37,276 nt of DNA from Candidatus Kuenenia stuttgartensis (GTDB taxonomy: Bacteria > Planctomycetota > Planctomycetia > Planctomycetales > Planctomycetaceae): positions 1 through 37,276 of the forward strand of contig CAMAWN010000036.1 of assembly GCA_945861865.1 (NCBI GenBank). Reading direction: 5' to 3'. Below are positions 15,402 to 23,735 of this stretch, piece after piece; position 1 is the stretch's first letter; every line of letters starts with the position of its first letter. Below the pieces are notes generated by a model. That model saw only the letters and a program-made list of their open reading frames with translations. It made no database searches and was not told the origin of the DNA. A program made the translations under genes and the position numbers.

Positions 15402-16421
15402 ATGCTCAAGGACGAGCTTTCTTCTTTTGTTGAAGCCGATGCGGCCGATGAGCCGGTCTTGAACGGGCAATTGCCGACACGATTGCGGCTGTTGTGCGTC
15501 GGGCCTCGCGAACCTTCCTGGGTTGGGCTGACCTTGCAGTTGGATGCCGAGGGGGGCATCGAACCGCAATTCCGCTGGGTCTCGTCCGCGACCGAGGCTC
15601 TGACACTGTTGCGTGATGACTCTTTCGATGCCGTGCTGATTGCTGCTGTTTCGGCCGACGAAGATCAGCCGCGGGGCGCTAGCCCCGGTTCGGATCGCAC
15701 AAACCGGACGCTAGCGCGTTCCGGCTCATCCGAAAAGCCCCATCCCGATACCTTCGCGGAGGCCGCGTCGTTGGTCAAAGCGATTCGTGCCAGCGGCTGC
15801 GAAGACCCGCTCGTCTTGCTCGCGCCGCGCATCTCGGATGCCGATTGGCTCGACTTGTCGCGTGAGGAATGCGAGCTGCTGCAGTCGGCTCGCCTGTGGG
15901 ATTCGCCGGCACTGGCCTCGGTGCTCAAGCGGGCGATTTTTCGCAGCGAGCGGACACGACAGAGTCGCCGGCTGGAAATCGCACAAACCAAACGCATGGC
16001 TCGCGAACGGGACGAGGCCGAGCACCTGCTCAACCAGCAACGGCGGATCATCGACGATCTCGATGCCTCCGAAGCGACGAACGTGACACGCCAAGCGATG
16101 CTCGATTGCTTCGGCCGAGCCGCCCCCTGCCGCACCGTGTTGCCGCCAGAGATCAACAGCTACTACCAAGAACTGTTGCGGACGTACGTCATCATGGGAT
16201 CGGGAAATCTCGGCGGCGAGATCACCAAGCTCGCCGATCTGCTGGTCGTTGCCGGCTGCGGACCGCGCGAAGCGTTGTCGCTGCATCTCGAACGAGTCGA
16301 GTCGCTCGTCGGCGGCTTGGGCAATCGCAGCACGCGACACATTCTGGCTCGCGCGGATTTGCTGGCGCTGGAACTGATGATTCACCTTGGCGAGTCGTAT
16401 CGCCGCCGCGTGATCGCGTGA
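15402..16421 (+). CDS. Pseudo-receiver protein with coiled-coil and helical C-terminus
   Basis: A 339-residue protein. Residues 20-80 look like the first half of a CheY-like receiver (RLRLLCVGPREPSW, then SSATEALTLLRDDSFDAVLI). The strand-3 position that normally carries the phosphorylated Asp reads IAAVSAD, so a conventional phosphoacceptor is missing. Residues 89-109 come from a 60-bp palindromic repeat. The receiver-like fold resumes with VKAIRASGCEDPLVLLAPR. A charged coiled coil (ERTRQSRRLEIAQTKRMARE) follows near 190-225, then a helical C-terminal domain of about 110 residues (YYQELLRTYVIMGSGNLGGE) that I do not recognise. ATG at 15402 is preferred; a TTG at 15348 is also in frame. It lies 18 bases before the giant permease gene, so the two are probably co-transcribed. 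Confidence 0.75.
   Translation: MLKDELSSFVEADAADEPVLNGQLPTRLRLLCVGPREPSWVGLTLQLDAEGGIEPQFRWVSSATEALTLLRDDSFDAVLIAAVSADEDQPRGASPGSDRTNRTLARSGSSEKPHPDTFAEAASLVKAIRASGCEDPLVLLAPRISDADWLDLSREECELLQSARLWDSPALASVLKRAIFRSERTRQSRRLEIAQTKRMARERDEAEHLLNQQRRIIDDLDASEATNVTRQAMLDCFGRAAPCRTVLPPEINSYYQELLRTYVIMGSGNLGGEITKLADLLVVAGCGPREALSLHLERVESLVGGLGNRSTRHILARADLLALELMIHLGESYRRRVIA
15667..15726. repeat. Palindromic repeat inside the pseudo-receiver gene (CGCTAGC core)
   Basis: The left arm, AGCCGCGGGGCGCTAGC then CCCGGTT, and the right arm, AACCGGACGCTAGCGCG then TTCCGGCT, form an imperfect inverted repeat of about 24 bases. The element is 60 bases long (20 codons) and is translated without a stop as QPRGASPGSDRTNRTLARSGS. 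The core CGCTAGCG resembles that of the repeat at 12553-12611. Confidence 0.75.
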
Positions 16422-16439
16422 CTTGAAGGGCCGAGTGCC

Positions 16440-19400
16440 GTGAGCCGCTGGGCGAGGGCCGTTATCCTTTCCCGCATGTCACGCTTCACGACTGGACAAC
16501 TTCTGCGACGCAGCTTGAGGCATCACGCGCGCTCGCACATCGCCGTCGCATTCGGTGTCGTCGTCGCGGCGATGGTGATTGGTGGAGCATTGATCGTCGG
16601 CGATTCGGTGCGAGACAGCCTGATGTCGTTGAGCCTCGCGCGACTCAGTGCCGTCGATCACGCGCTGGTCAGTCATCGATTCTTTCGCGAGGCGTCCGTC
16701 GTCGCGTTGAGCCAGCAGCCAGAGTTTCAGAAGCGATTCGCCATCGCCGCCCCGGGGCTCGTTTTTCCCGCGAGCCTTGAACGCCGCGCGGCTGATTCGG
16801 CCAGCCGAACACGCTCGGCGGGAGTGACCGTTTACGGCACCGATGAGCGATTGTGGTCGCTGCTGGCGACAGAACTGATCGCGCCTCCGACCGCTACCGG
16901 AGTCGTGTTGAACGCCATGCTGGCCGAACAACTGCGTGCTCGCTTGGGCGACGAGGTCACGGTTTGGGTCGAGATTCCGGCAACGATTCCACGCGACAGT
17001 CTGCTCGGCGTCCAAGAGGAACAGTCTTCTCAGGAGCTGCGGTTGAAGGTCGAGGGAGTGTTGCCCGTCTCGGCCGGAGCCGGGCGGTTGGAATTGCAGC
17101 CAAGCCAACAAGTCCCGAAGGTCGCGTTCGTCAATCTTCCAGCGTTGCAAAAAGAATTGAATCTCAACGAGGTCGAACGTTCGCGACGCAATCCGCAGGC
17201 GAAGCCGGCGCGCGTCAACGCGCTGTTTGTGTCGGCTCGCGATTCGCGCGACGGTCAAAGCGCGTCGGCGGTCGAGGCCGCGAAGAGTCTCACGCTCTCG
17301 CTGCGCGACTCGGTGACATTGGACGATTTTCATTTGCGGATCGTGCCGAACGCGGAGCGCGGCTATCTGTCGCTCGAAAGCGAACGGATGATTTTGGAAG
17401 ACGCCGTCGCCGAATCCGCCGAGTCAGTCGCCAAACAGCTCGGCCTGAGTACGTCGCCCGTGCTGGCGTACCTGACGAATTTGATCAGCCGTGACGGCGC
17501 GGACGATTCCGCGAAGCAGTTCTCAAAATACTCGATCGTCGTGGGAGTCCCCGATCCGGCGACGCTGCCGGCGGCGTTCGGTTCGGTGACGACAGTCGTC
17601 AGCGGCTCACCGCCTCCGACGCTCGATGCGAACAACGTGTTGCTCAACGAGTGGCTCGCGCAGGATTTGGGGATCGGTGCGGATGACTTCCAAGCGGACA
17701 GCCCTCGGCCGAAGGTGCGTGTCACGTTTCACAAGGTCGGTTCGAAGGGTGAACTGCCAGAAGAGGCCCTCGTCTTCGACGTGGCCGGCGTGCTGCCGCA
17801 AGCCGGAACATTGGCCGGAGACCGTGGTCTGACTCCGCACGTTCCGGGGATCACCGATGCCGAAACTTTCAACGATTGGAAGCAGCCGTTCCCCATGAAG
17901 CTGCCGGTCACGGAGCGGGACGAAGATTATTGGGACCGCTACCGTGCGACTCCGAAAGCATTTTTTGAAATCAACGCTGCACGAAAACAGTGGTCAAGCC
18001 GTTACGGATCGCAAACCTCGCTCCGACTGGCTCCGCAAGATGCCCGCGCTCAGACTGACGCGAAGACATTGGACGAACTTCAGCCGCGGTTTGCTCGTGA
18101 GTTGCTGACGTCGTTGAAACTCGAATCGCTCGGCTTCGCGATTCAACCCGTGAAATGGTTCGGGCTGCGCGCCGCGAGCGGGACAACCGACTTCTCAGGG
18201 CTGTTCATCGGTTTCAGTTTTTTCATGATCCTGTCCGGCTTGATGCTCATCAGCCTGCTGGTGCGGCTGGGAATCGAACGCCGCGCGAGCGAAATCGGGG
18301 TGCTGTCAGCGATCGGATTCTCGCCGAGTCGCATCGGCCGCGTGTTGTTGCTCGAACAGTTTTCCGTCGTGTTGCTCGGAGCCGTGATCGGCATCGTCGC
18401 GGCGGTCGGCTACGCGGGACTGTTGATTTACGGCCTGCGAACGTTGTGGGTCGGAGCCGTCGGAACAACCGAACTGCGACTGTCCGCTCAACCCGGCTCG
18501 CTTCTGATCGGCTTCGTGATGACGTTGTTCGCCGCAGGTGGCTCTGCGTGGTGGGGCTTGCGCGGGTTGCGGAAACTCTCGCCGCGAGAACTCTTGGCTG
18601 GGCAAACCGAACTGACCGAACGCGACGAAACGCGAGCGGCGCGGCGCGGTCGGCTGTTGTGGATCGCCCGTTGGATGATTCTGCTGTCGGTCGCGGTCTC
18701 TGTTGCCACCATCGTCAACGGGCGAACTGTTGACGAAGCATTCGCAGGGTTGTCGGTGTCCACCGTGTTGTTCTTCGTGATCGGAATGAGCACCTTGGCT
18801 GCGGCGATGTGTCGCTTCGCGGCTTGGCTCGATGGAGATCGGTTCGCGACGATCATCGGTTCGGGACAGGTTGCGCTGTTGCGATTGAGCTTGCGGAATG
18901 CGACTCGGCAACGGCGGCGCAGCTTGTTGTCGCTGGCACTCATCGCCTCGGCAACGTTCCTGCTGGTCGCGGTCGCGGCCGGCCGACGTAATCCAGCGGT
19001 TGAAACTCCAGAGATGGCGTCCGGCAACGGCGGCTTCTTGTTCGTCGCGGAGTCCACGACTCCGCTCATTCACGACCTGAACACGACCGAGGGGCGGGCC
19101 AAACTCGACCTGCGTCCGAGATCGGGTTCCAACGACGCCAAGTTGTTGGAAGAGTTGTCGGCCGCAACCTTCCGCGTGCGGCCGGGCGAGAACGCGAGTT
19201 GCTTGAATCTGTATCAAACTCGATTGCCGACGATTTTGGGCGTGCAGAAAATGGCAATCAACGGACGCTTCAAGTTCATCGGCGAGCGCCATCGCAAAGG
19301 TTTCACTCCTTGGGAACTTCTCGAAGCGCCGTCCACGGATGGATCAATCCCTGTCTTCGGCGACATGAACACATTGATGTATTCGCTGCACAAGGGAGTC

Positions 19401-20087
19401 GGCGACACGATCAACGTTCCCGACGACACGAACCCGAAGGCGACGCTGCGGATCGCGGGGATGCTCGACAGCAGCGTCTTTCAAGGCGTGCTGCTGATGT
19501 CCGAGGCGAACTTCCTGAAACTGTTCCCGGAGCAAGCTGGCTTCCGATACTTCCTCATCGGCGACCGGCGTTTCGATGGCGGTCGAGGGTTCTCGAAGGC
19601 TGAAGCTCGTGAGTTGTCCGACCTGTTGGAGACGGGACTCGCGCCGTATGGCTTCGATGTCGAGCCCATCGGCGATCGGTTGGCGAATTTTCTGGCAGTT
19701 CAGAACACCTACCTGAGCACTTTTCAAACGCTCGGCGGCTTGGGGTTGTTGCTGGGGACGTTCGGTCTCGGCACGGTCATGCTGCGGAACGTGATCGAGC
19801 GGCGCGCGGAGTTGGCGCTGCTGCGCGCGGTCGGCTTTCGGCCCTCGGCGATTCGCCGATTAGTGCTGTTCGAGAATGCGTTTCTGCTGGCGTGCGGTTT
19901 GGTGGTCGGGACGTGCTCCGCGCTGCTGGCGATGTTGCCGCATCTTCTGAGCACGGGGGCCGACGTGCCGTGGTTGTCGGGAGCCGGATTGCTCGTCGGC
20001 ATTTTCGGAGCTGGGCTGCTGGCCGCGACCGGCGCGACGGCCGAGGCGGTGCGGACTCCGATTGTCGCGTCCCTGCGCGGTGAGTGA
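16440..20087 (+). CDS. Giant FtsX-like ABC transporter permease
   Basis: A 1,215-residue membrane protein of the FtsX/MacB permease superfamily in its two-module form. The first helix (IAVAFGVVVAAMVIGGALIVGD, near residues 34-55) is followed by a very large extracytoplasmic domain, residues 56 to about 585. The first FtsX module (GLFIGFSFFMILSGLMLISL near 583, then helices near 640 and 690) follows. A further helix pair near 745-790 leads to NATRQRRRSLLSLALIASAT near 820, a second extracytoplasmic domain, and the C-terminal FtsX module (LGGLGLLLGTFGLGTVMLRN near 1098). Such proteins work with an ATPase of the LolD/MacB type in lipoprotein or lipid export, but none is adjacent here. GTG at 16440 has GAAGGG nine bases upstream; ATG at 16476 would match homologues equally well. 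It follows the pseudo-receiver gene by 18 bases. Confidence 0.85.
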   Translation: MSRWARAVILSRMSRFTTGQLLRRSLRHHARSHIAVAFGVVVAAMVIGGALIVGDSVRDSLMSLSLARLSAVDHALVSHRFFREASVVALSQQPEFQKRFAIAAPGLVFPASLERRAADSASRTRSAGVTVYGTDERLWSLLATELIAPPTATGVVLNAMLAEQLRARLGDEVTVWVEIPATIPRDSLLGVQEEQSSQELRLKVEGVLPVSAGAGRLELQPSQQVPKVAFVNLPALQKELNLNEVERSRRNPQAKPARVNALFVSARDSRDGQSASAVEAAKSLTLSLRDSVTLDDFHLRIVPNAERGYLSLESERMILEDAVAESAESVAKQLGLSTSPVLAYLTNLISRDGADDSAKQFSKYSIVVGVPDPATLPAAFGSVTTVVSGSPPPTLDANNVLLNEWLAQDLGIGADDFQADSPRPKVRVTFHKVGSKGELPEEALVFDVAGVLPQAGTLAGDRGLTPHVPGITDAETFNDWKQPFPMKLPVTERDEDYWDRYRATPKAFFEINAARKQWSSRYGSQTSLRLAPQDARAQTDAKTLDELQPRFARELLTSLKLESLGFAIQPVKWFGLRAASGTTDFSGLFIGFSFFMILSGLMLISLLVRLGIERRASEIGVLSAIGFSPSRIGRVLLLEQFSVVLLGAVIGIVAAVGYAGLLIYGLRTLWVGAVGTTELRLSAQPGSLLIGFVMTLFAAGGSAWWGLRGLRKLSPRELLAGQTELTERDETRAARRGRLLWIARWMILLSVAVSVATIVNGRTVDEAFAGLSVSTVLFFVIGMSTLAAAMCRFAAWLDGDRFATIIGSGQVALLRLSLRNATRQRRRSLLSLALIASATFLLVAVAAGRRNPAVETPEMASGNGGFLFVAESTTPLIHDLNTTEGRAKLDLRPRSGSNDAKLLEELSAATFRVRPGENASCLNLYQTRLPTILGVQKMAINGRFKFIGERHRKGFTPWELLEAPSTDGSIPVFGDMNTLMYSLHKGVGDTINVPDDTNPKATLRIAGMLDSSVFQGVLLMSEANFLKLFPEQAGFRYFLIGDRRFDGGRGFSKAEARELSDLLETGLAPYGFDVEPIGDRLANFLAVQNTYLSTFQTLGGLGLLLGTFGLGTVMLRNVIERRAELALLRAVGFRPSAIRRLVLFENAFLLACGLVVGTCSALLAMLPHLLSTGADVPWLSGAGLLVGIFGAGLLAATGATAEAVRTPIVASLRGE

Positions 20088-20092
20088 CATCC

Positions 20093-20173
20093 GTAGATCC
20101 GCCTTTCCAGGCTGACCCGATCAACGACCGGCGCGATTCTCCCATTCGGGTCAGGCTGGAAGGCCTGGCCTAC
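20093..20173. repeat. Palindromic repeat (GTAG...CTAC), overlaps yceH stop
   Basis: GTAGATCCGCCTTTCCAGG and CTGACCCGA on the left match the complement of TCGGGTCAGGCTGGAAGG and CCTGGCCTAC on the right, an imperfect inverted repeat of about 28 bases per arm around a 25-base centre. It fills the gap between the permease stop and the convergent yceH. The CTA at 20170-20172 is the yceH TAG stop codon. Confidence 0.8.
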
Positions 20174-20898
20174 ACGCTGGCACCCAGTTCGCGGCGCAGT
20201 GCCTCAAAGCGTTCGGAGAGCTGCGACAGTTGTGCGGCGAGGTCGGCGACGGACTGTTCCAGTGAGGCAATTCGCGAGTCGGATGCAGACGCAGCCAGCG
20301 TGGTGCGCGGCGGGGAATTGGCTTCTTCGCGTGCGGACGAAAAATCGCCCACAACCAACGTCTTGCCTTCATCGGGCTTGTAGAAGTTGTGATCGACCTC
20401 AATGCCGCGGACTTCCAGCGGGCCGTTGGTCTGGATGTAGCCTTGAGATTGCAGCACCTTCAGTTCATCCCGCAGTTGTTCGAGCGTCGGGATGTCGTGC
20501 ATGCGGCTGGCTCGCGTGCGCAGGTCGCCGGCCGATTGCCGACCGCGCAGCCACAACTCCGTCATGATCGCCAACTGGGCCTCGTTGAAGGGAAATCGTT
20601 TGCGGACGTAATGGCGGTATCGCTCGGAACGCCCTGACTCGGTGTGGACAACGGCCGCCAATCCGAGTTCACGCAGTTGATCGACCGCTCGCAGCACGTC
20701 GTCCTCGGAGTACTCCGACAACGGCGAGCGGTTGTTCTTCTGGTTGCAGCCGGTCGTGAGCGCCTTGAGCGTCAGCGGGTAGTACTCCGGCGTGGTAATC
20801 CCCTTTTCGATCAGCACGCCGAGCACGCGTCGCTGCGACTTGCTGAGGACTTTGACCGGCGGAAACTGGTCATCGGTAGGCAAATTGACGTCGGACAT
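20170..20898 (-). CDS. yceH: YceH-family (DUF480) protein
   Basis: A 242-residue protein matching DUF480/Yce[31 protein letters not shown] near residue 17 (winged-helix part), CNQKNNRSP near 50, [20 protein letters not shown] near 118, and a C-terminal coiled coil ([16 protein letters not shown]). The family has tandem winged-helix folds. A role linked to cell-envelope or virulence regulation has been suggested in Enterobacteria, but no firm biochemical activity is known to me. ATG at 20898 has AGGATG just upstream; ATG at 20904 is two codons earlier. It is convergent with the permease gene and divergent from the exported methyltransferase gene (175-base gap). Its stop codon lies inside a palindromic repeat. 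Confidence 0.88.
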   Translation of the reverse strand: MSDVNLPTDDQFPPVKVLSKSQRRVLGVLIEKGITTPEYYPLTLKALTTGCNQKNNRSPLSEYSEDDVLRAVDQLRELGLAAVVHTESGRSERYRHYVRKRFPFNEAQLAIMTELWLRGRQSAGDLRTRASRMHDIPTLEQLRDELKVLQSQGYIQTNGPLEVRGIEVDHNFYKPDEGKTLVVGDFSSAREEANSPPRTTLAASASDSRIASLEQSVADLAAQLSQLSERFEALRRELGASV

Positions 20899-21073
20899 GG
20901 GCATCCTGTTTTCAGATGGAGTTTCACGACACGTCGCCGAGACGCGAAACTCATTCTGGCGCGTGTTCGAGAATTGGTCGAGTGCATCAATCGCCACTCG
21001 CCTCGCCCTTCCGTATATTCGTGGATCGAAGGTTGATTCCGAGTCGGGTCACGAAGCTGTGGGAGTGTTGACC

Positions 21074-21835
21074 ATGATTGCTCGCCATGTCGGATTGCTG
21101 ATTGCGCTGCTGTCGCTGCCGTTCGGATTGCGTGCCGATGAGCCGGCGAAGCCAGGGGACTCGCGGTACGAGATTCGGGCGGATCACGACCCGAATGGCA
21201 TCGGCAAGTTCTACATGGGTCGCGAGATCGCGCATGTGATGGGCTTCGGCCCCGGCGGTCAGGGAGCGGAGTGGCTCGAACGAGCGGTGCGCGAGAAGGA
21301 AGAAAAACTCACGCTGCTGATCAAGTCGCTCGATCTGAAGCCGGGCATGGTCGTAGCCGACATTGGTGCCGGCAGCGGAGTCATCAGCGTGCTGATGGCC
21401 GAAAAGATTCTGCCCGACGGCAAGGTGCTGGCCGTGGATGTCCAGCAAGAGATGCTCGACCGGCTGCGAGACAACACCAAGAAGCTGAAAATCACGAACG
21501 TGGAACCGGTCAAAGGAACACAGAAAACGACCGCTCTGAAGCCGCGGTCGGTGGACCTCGCGATCATGGTTGATGTCTACCACGAATTGGAGTTTCCCTA
21601 CGAGATGCTGCTGGACATCTCGAAGTCGCTGAAGCCCGGCGGGCGAATCGCGTTCGTGGAATACCGCAAGGAAGACCCCGATGTGCCGATCAAGCTGGTC
21701 CACAAGATGATGGAGGAGCAGGTCAAAAAAGAAGCCTCGCTTCCCGAATTCGGCCTCAAGTGGACGAAGACCATCGGCGTCCTGCCGTGGCAGCACATCG
21801 TGCTGTTCGAAAAGCAGCCGAAGCCGGATCGCTAG
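21074..21835 (+). CDS. SAM-dependent methyltransferase with N-terminal signal peptide
   Basis: A 253-residue class I methyltransferase. Motif I is VADIGAGSGVISVLMAE near residue 97, the acidic loop is VLAVDVQQEMLDRL near 122, and post-motif regions include IMVDVYHELEFP and SLKPGGRIAFVEYR. Residues 1-22 (MIARHVGLLIALLSLPFGLRA) read as a typical signal peptide with an ALA-like cleavage site, followed by DEPAKPGDSRYEIR. This predicts export, odd for an enzyme needing S-adenosylmethionine. ATG at 21074 has GGAG about nine bases upstream. The open frame starts further upstream at 20792, but that part is shadow over the yceH gene start. The acceptor is unknown. A palindromic repeat lies 12 bases after the stop. 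Confidence 0.85.
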   Translation: MIARHVGLLIALLSLPFGLRADEPAKPGDSRYEIRADHDPNGIGKFYMGREIAHVMGFGPGGQGAEWLERAVREKEEKLTLLIKSLDLKPGMVVADIGAGSGVISVLMAEKILPDGKVLAVDVQQEMLDRLRDNTKKLKITNVEPVKGTQKTTALKPRSVDLAIMVDVYHELEFPYEMLLDISKSLKPGGRIAFVEYRKEDPDVPIKLVHKMMEEQVKKEASLPEFGLKWTKTIGVLPWQHIVLFEKQPKPDR

Positions 21836-21847
21836 CTGCCTCGCGAA

Positions 21848-21909
21848 ACCAGCACGACGCGCAAGCGAGTGGTTTTCCGAGCAACCACTCGCTTGCGAGT
21901 GGTGCTGGT
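21848..21909. repeat. Palindromic repeat, GACGCGC/GCGAGTGG family, copy 2
   Basis: The left arm begins ACCAGCACGACGCGC and ends AAGCGAGTGGTT; the right arm starts AACCACTCGCTTGCGAG and ends TGGTGCTGGT. They pair over about 27 bases. It lies between the methyltransferase and hsp70 genes. Its sequence is closest to the copy inside flhF (30815-30887). Confidence 0.88.
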
Positions 21910-22104
21910 GTGTCAGGGCACTTTTCCGAGGTTGAAACATTGGTCAGCCGCAGTGCCTGCGACCGCGCGCTTGCTTCACCGGTTTGTGACCGTCAGAATG
22001 CCCGCCTCATTTCGGTCGGTGGAGCGGGTTCGCCGCTTCGGCCACTGCTGTTCCAACGCACGTTGGATTCACACACACTTTGAGACAACCTCTAGGGACA
22101 CACC

Positions 22105-23685
22105 ATGTCATTGAGACTGATGCCGGGAGCGACTGTCGGAATCGACTTGGGAACGACTTATTCCACGCTGGCGCAAATCGACAAGGACGGGCATCCGCTC
22201 GCGCTGAACAACGCGAGCGGCAAGACCATTACGCCGTCTGTCGTACTGCTGGGTGAGGACGGCAAGGTCATCGTTGGTCCCTCCTTTGAACGCATCGCCG
22301 TCGAAGACTCGTCGCACGTCATCGAAGCCATCAAACGCGAAATGGGCAACAAGGCCTACTTCGTCGTCTATCAAGGCAAGAAGCTCACTCCGGAGTTCAT
22401 CTCCGCGTTGATTCTCAAAAAACTAAAGCAGGACGCGGAAACGCAAGTCGGCCCGATTGCCAACGCGGTCATCACCGTGCCGTACTATTTCAACGACGTG
22501 CGCCGCAAGGCGACGCAAGATGCCGGCCGCATCGCCGGACTGAACGTCATCGACATCATCAACGAGCCGACCGCCGCCACATTGGCCTACGCCTGGATGA
22601 AGGGCGAGTTGGGGCGCACTGACCTGCAACAGAAAGAGCGCACCGTCATCGTCTACGATCTGGGTGGTGGCACGTTTGACGTGACGGTCGTGCGGTACAC
22701 GCCGACGCACTTCAAGGTGCTCGCGACCGACGGCGACGTGATGCTCGGCGGTCTCGACTGGACGCGCCGCATCGTCGATTACGTCTCGCAGCAGTTCAAA
22801 ACCAAGTTTGGGATTGATCCTCGTGAAGATCCGGAAACGATGCAGTCGCTCGCCCAGGACTGTGAATTGGTGAAGCGCGAGCTGTCGCAAAAGGCTCAGA
22901 CGCAGATCGCCGTGTACTGCAAAGGCAATTCGCTGACCATCTCGCTCACACGCGGCGACTTCGAGCGGATGACCGCCGATCTGTTGCAGCGAACGCGTGA
23001 CACCACCGAATTGGTGCTCCAACAATCGGGAGTCAGCACGAAAAACCTGGATGACCTGATCCTGGTCGGCGGTTCGACACACATGCCGATCGTTGAGAAA
23101 ATGCTGACGGAAGTTACCGGCCGCGCGCCTTCTCGTGACGTTTCGCCAGAGGAAGCGGTCGCTCAGGGAGCCGCCATTCACGCCGCCATCCTCGAAGCCA
23201 AGGCCACTGGCGGCGAAAGCCGCATGGGCAAGATGGTCATCAATCGACTCCGTTCGGTGCAGACCAGCGACGTCAATTCGCACTCGCTGGGGGTCAAAAT
23301 TACCGACCCGCAAAATCGCAGCCGCAAGATCAACCACATCATGATCCCCAAGAACACATCGATTCCCTTCAGCGTCAAGCAGAAGTTCGTGACCACGACC
23401 TCCAATCAGCAGCGGATTCACGTCAGCGTGCTGGAGGGAGACGCGATGGACCCGGACGCCTGCGAACAGATCGGCGACTTCTACATCACTGGCTTGCCGT
23501 CGAACCTGCCAGCCGGGTCACCGGTCGAAGTGACCTACTCCTACGATGCGAACGGCCGCATCAACTGCACCGGTATGGAAATGACCAGCCGACAGGTCGC
23601 CTCTACCGAGATCGTCCGCAGCGGCTTGCAGAACAAAGACGTGGACAACTTCGAGATACTCGCACGGGACTATCAAGTCGAGTAA
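22105..23685 (+). CDS. Lidless Hsp70 (DnaK-like) chaperone
   Basis: A 526-residue Hsp70 homologue. The ATPase domain is intact: phosphate-1 VGIDLGTTYSTLAQI near residue 11, phosphate-2 VIVYDLGGGTFDVTVV near 181, and adenosine motif LILVGGSTHMPIVEKM near 317. A substrate-binding beta domain follows (SDVNSHSLGVKI near 390, then VTTTSNQQRIHVSVLEGD and VTYSYDANGRINCTGME near 482). The protein then ends about 40 residues later. The alpha-helical lid and the EEVD-like or Gly-rich tail found in DnaK (about 638 residues) are missing. It is therefore a second, specialised Hsp70 rather than DnaK itself. AGGG precedes the ATG by about ten bases. The J-like membrane protein gene follows after 50 bases and is probably co-transcribed. 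Confidence 0.93.
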   Translation: MSLRLMPGATVGIDLGTTYSTLAQIDKDGHPLALNNASGKTITPSVVLLGEDGKVIVGPSFERIAVEDSSHVIEAIKREMGNKAYFVVYQGKKLTPEFISALILKKLKQDAETQVGPIANAVITVPYYFNDVRRKATQDAGRIAGLNVIDIINEPTAATLAYAWMKGELGRTDLQQKERTVIVYDLGGGTFDVTVVRYTPTHFKVLATDGDVMLGGLDWTRRIVDYVSQQFKTKFGIDPREDPETMQSLAQDCELVKRELSQKAQTQIAVYCKGNSLTISLTRGDFERMTADLLQRTRDTTELVLQQSGVSTKNLDDLILVGGSTHMPIVEKMLTEVTGRAPSRDVSPEEAVAQGAAIHAAILEAKATGGESRMGKMVINRLRSVQTSDVNSHSLGVKITDPQNRSRKINHIMIPKNTSIPFSVKQKFVTTTSNQQRIHVSVLEGDAMDPDACEQIGDFYITGLPSNLPAGSPVEVTYSYDANGRINCTGMEMTSRQVASTEIVRSGLQNKDVDNFEILARDYQVE

Positions 23686-23735
23686 CTGACGGGATCTCTG
23701 ACCGCGACTCATGGTTGAAGCATCGGAGGACCGCC

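Noticed and set aside
22423..23421. Long open frame antisense to hsp70
   Set aside because: Rich in Arg, His and Asp with no family resemblance; it mirrors the codon bias of a well-supported gene.
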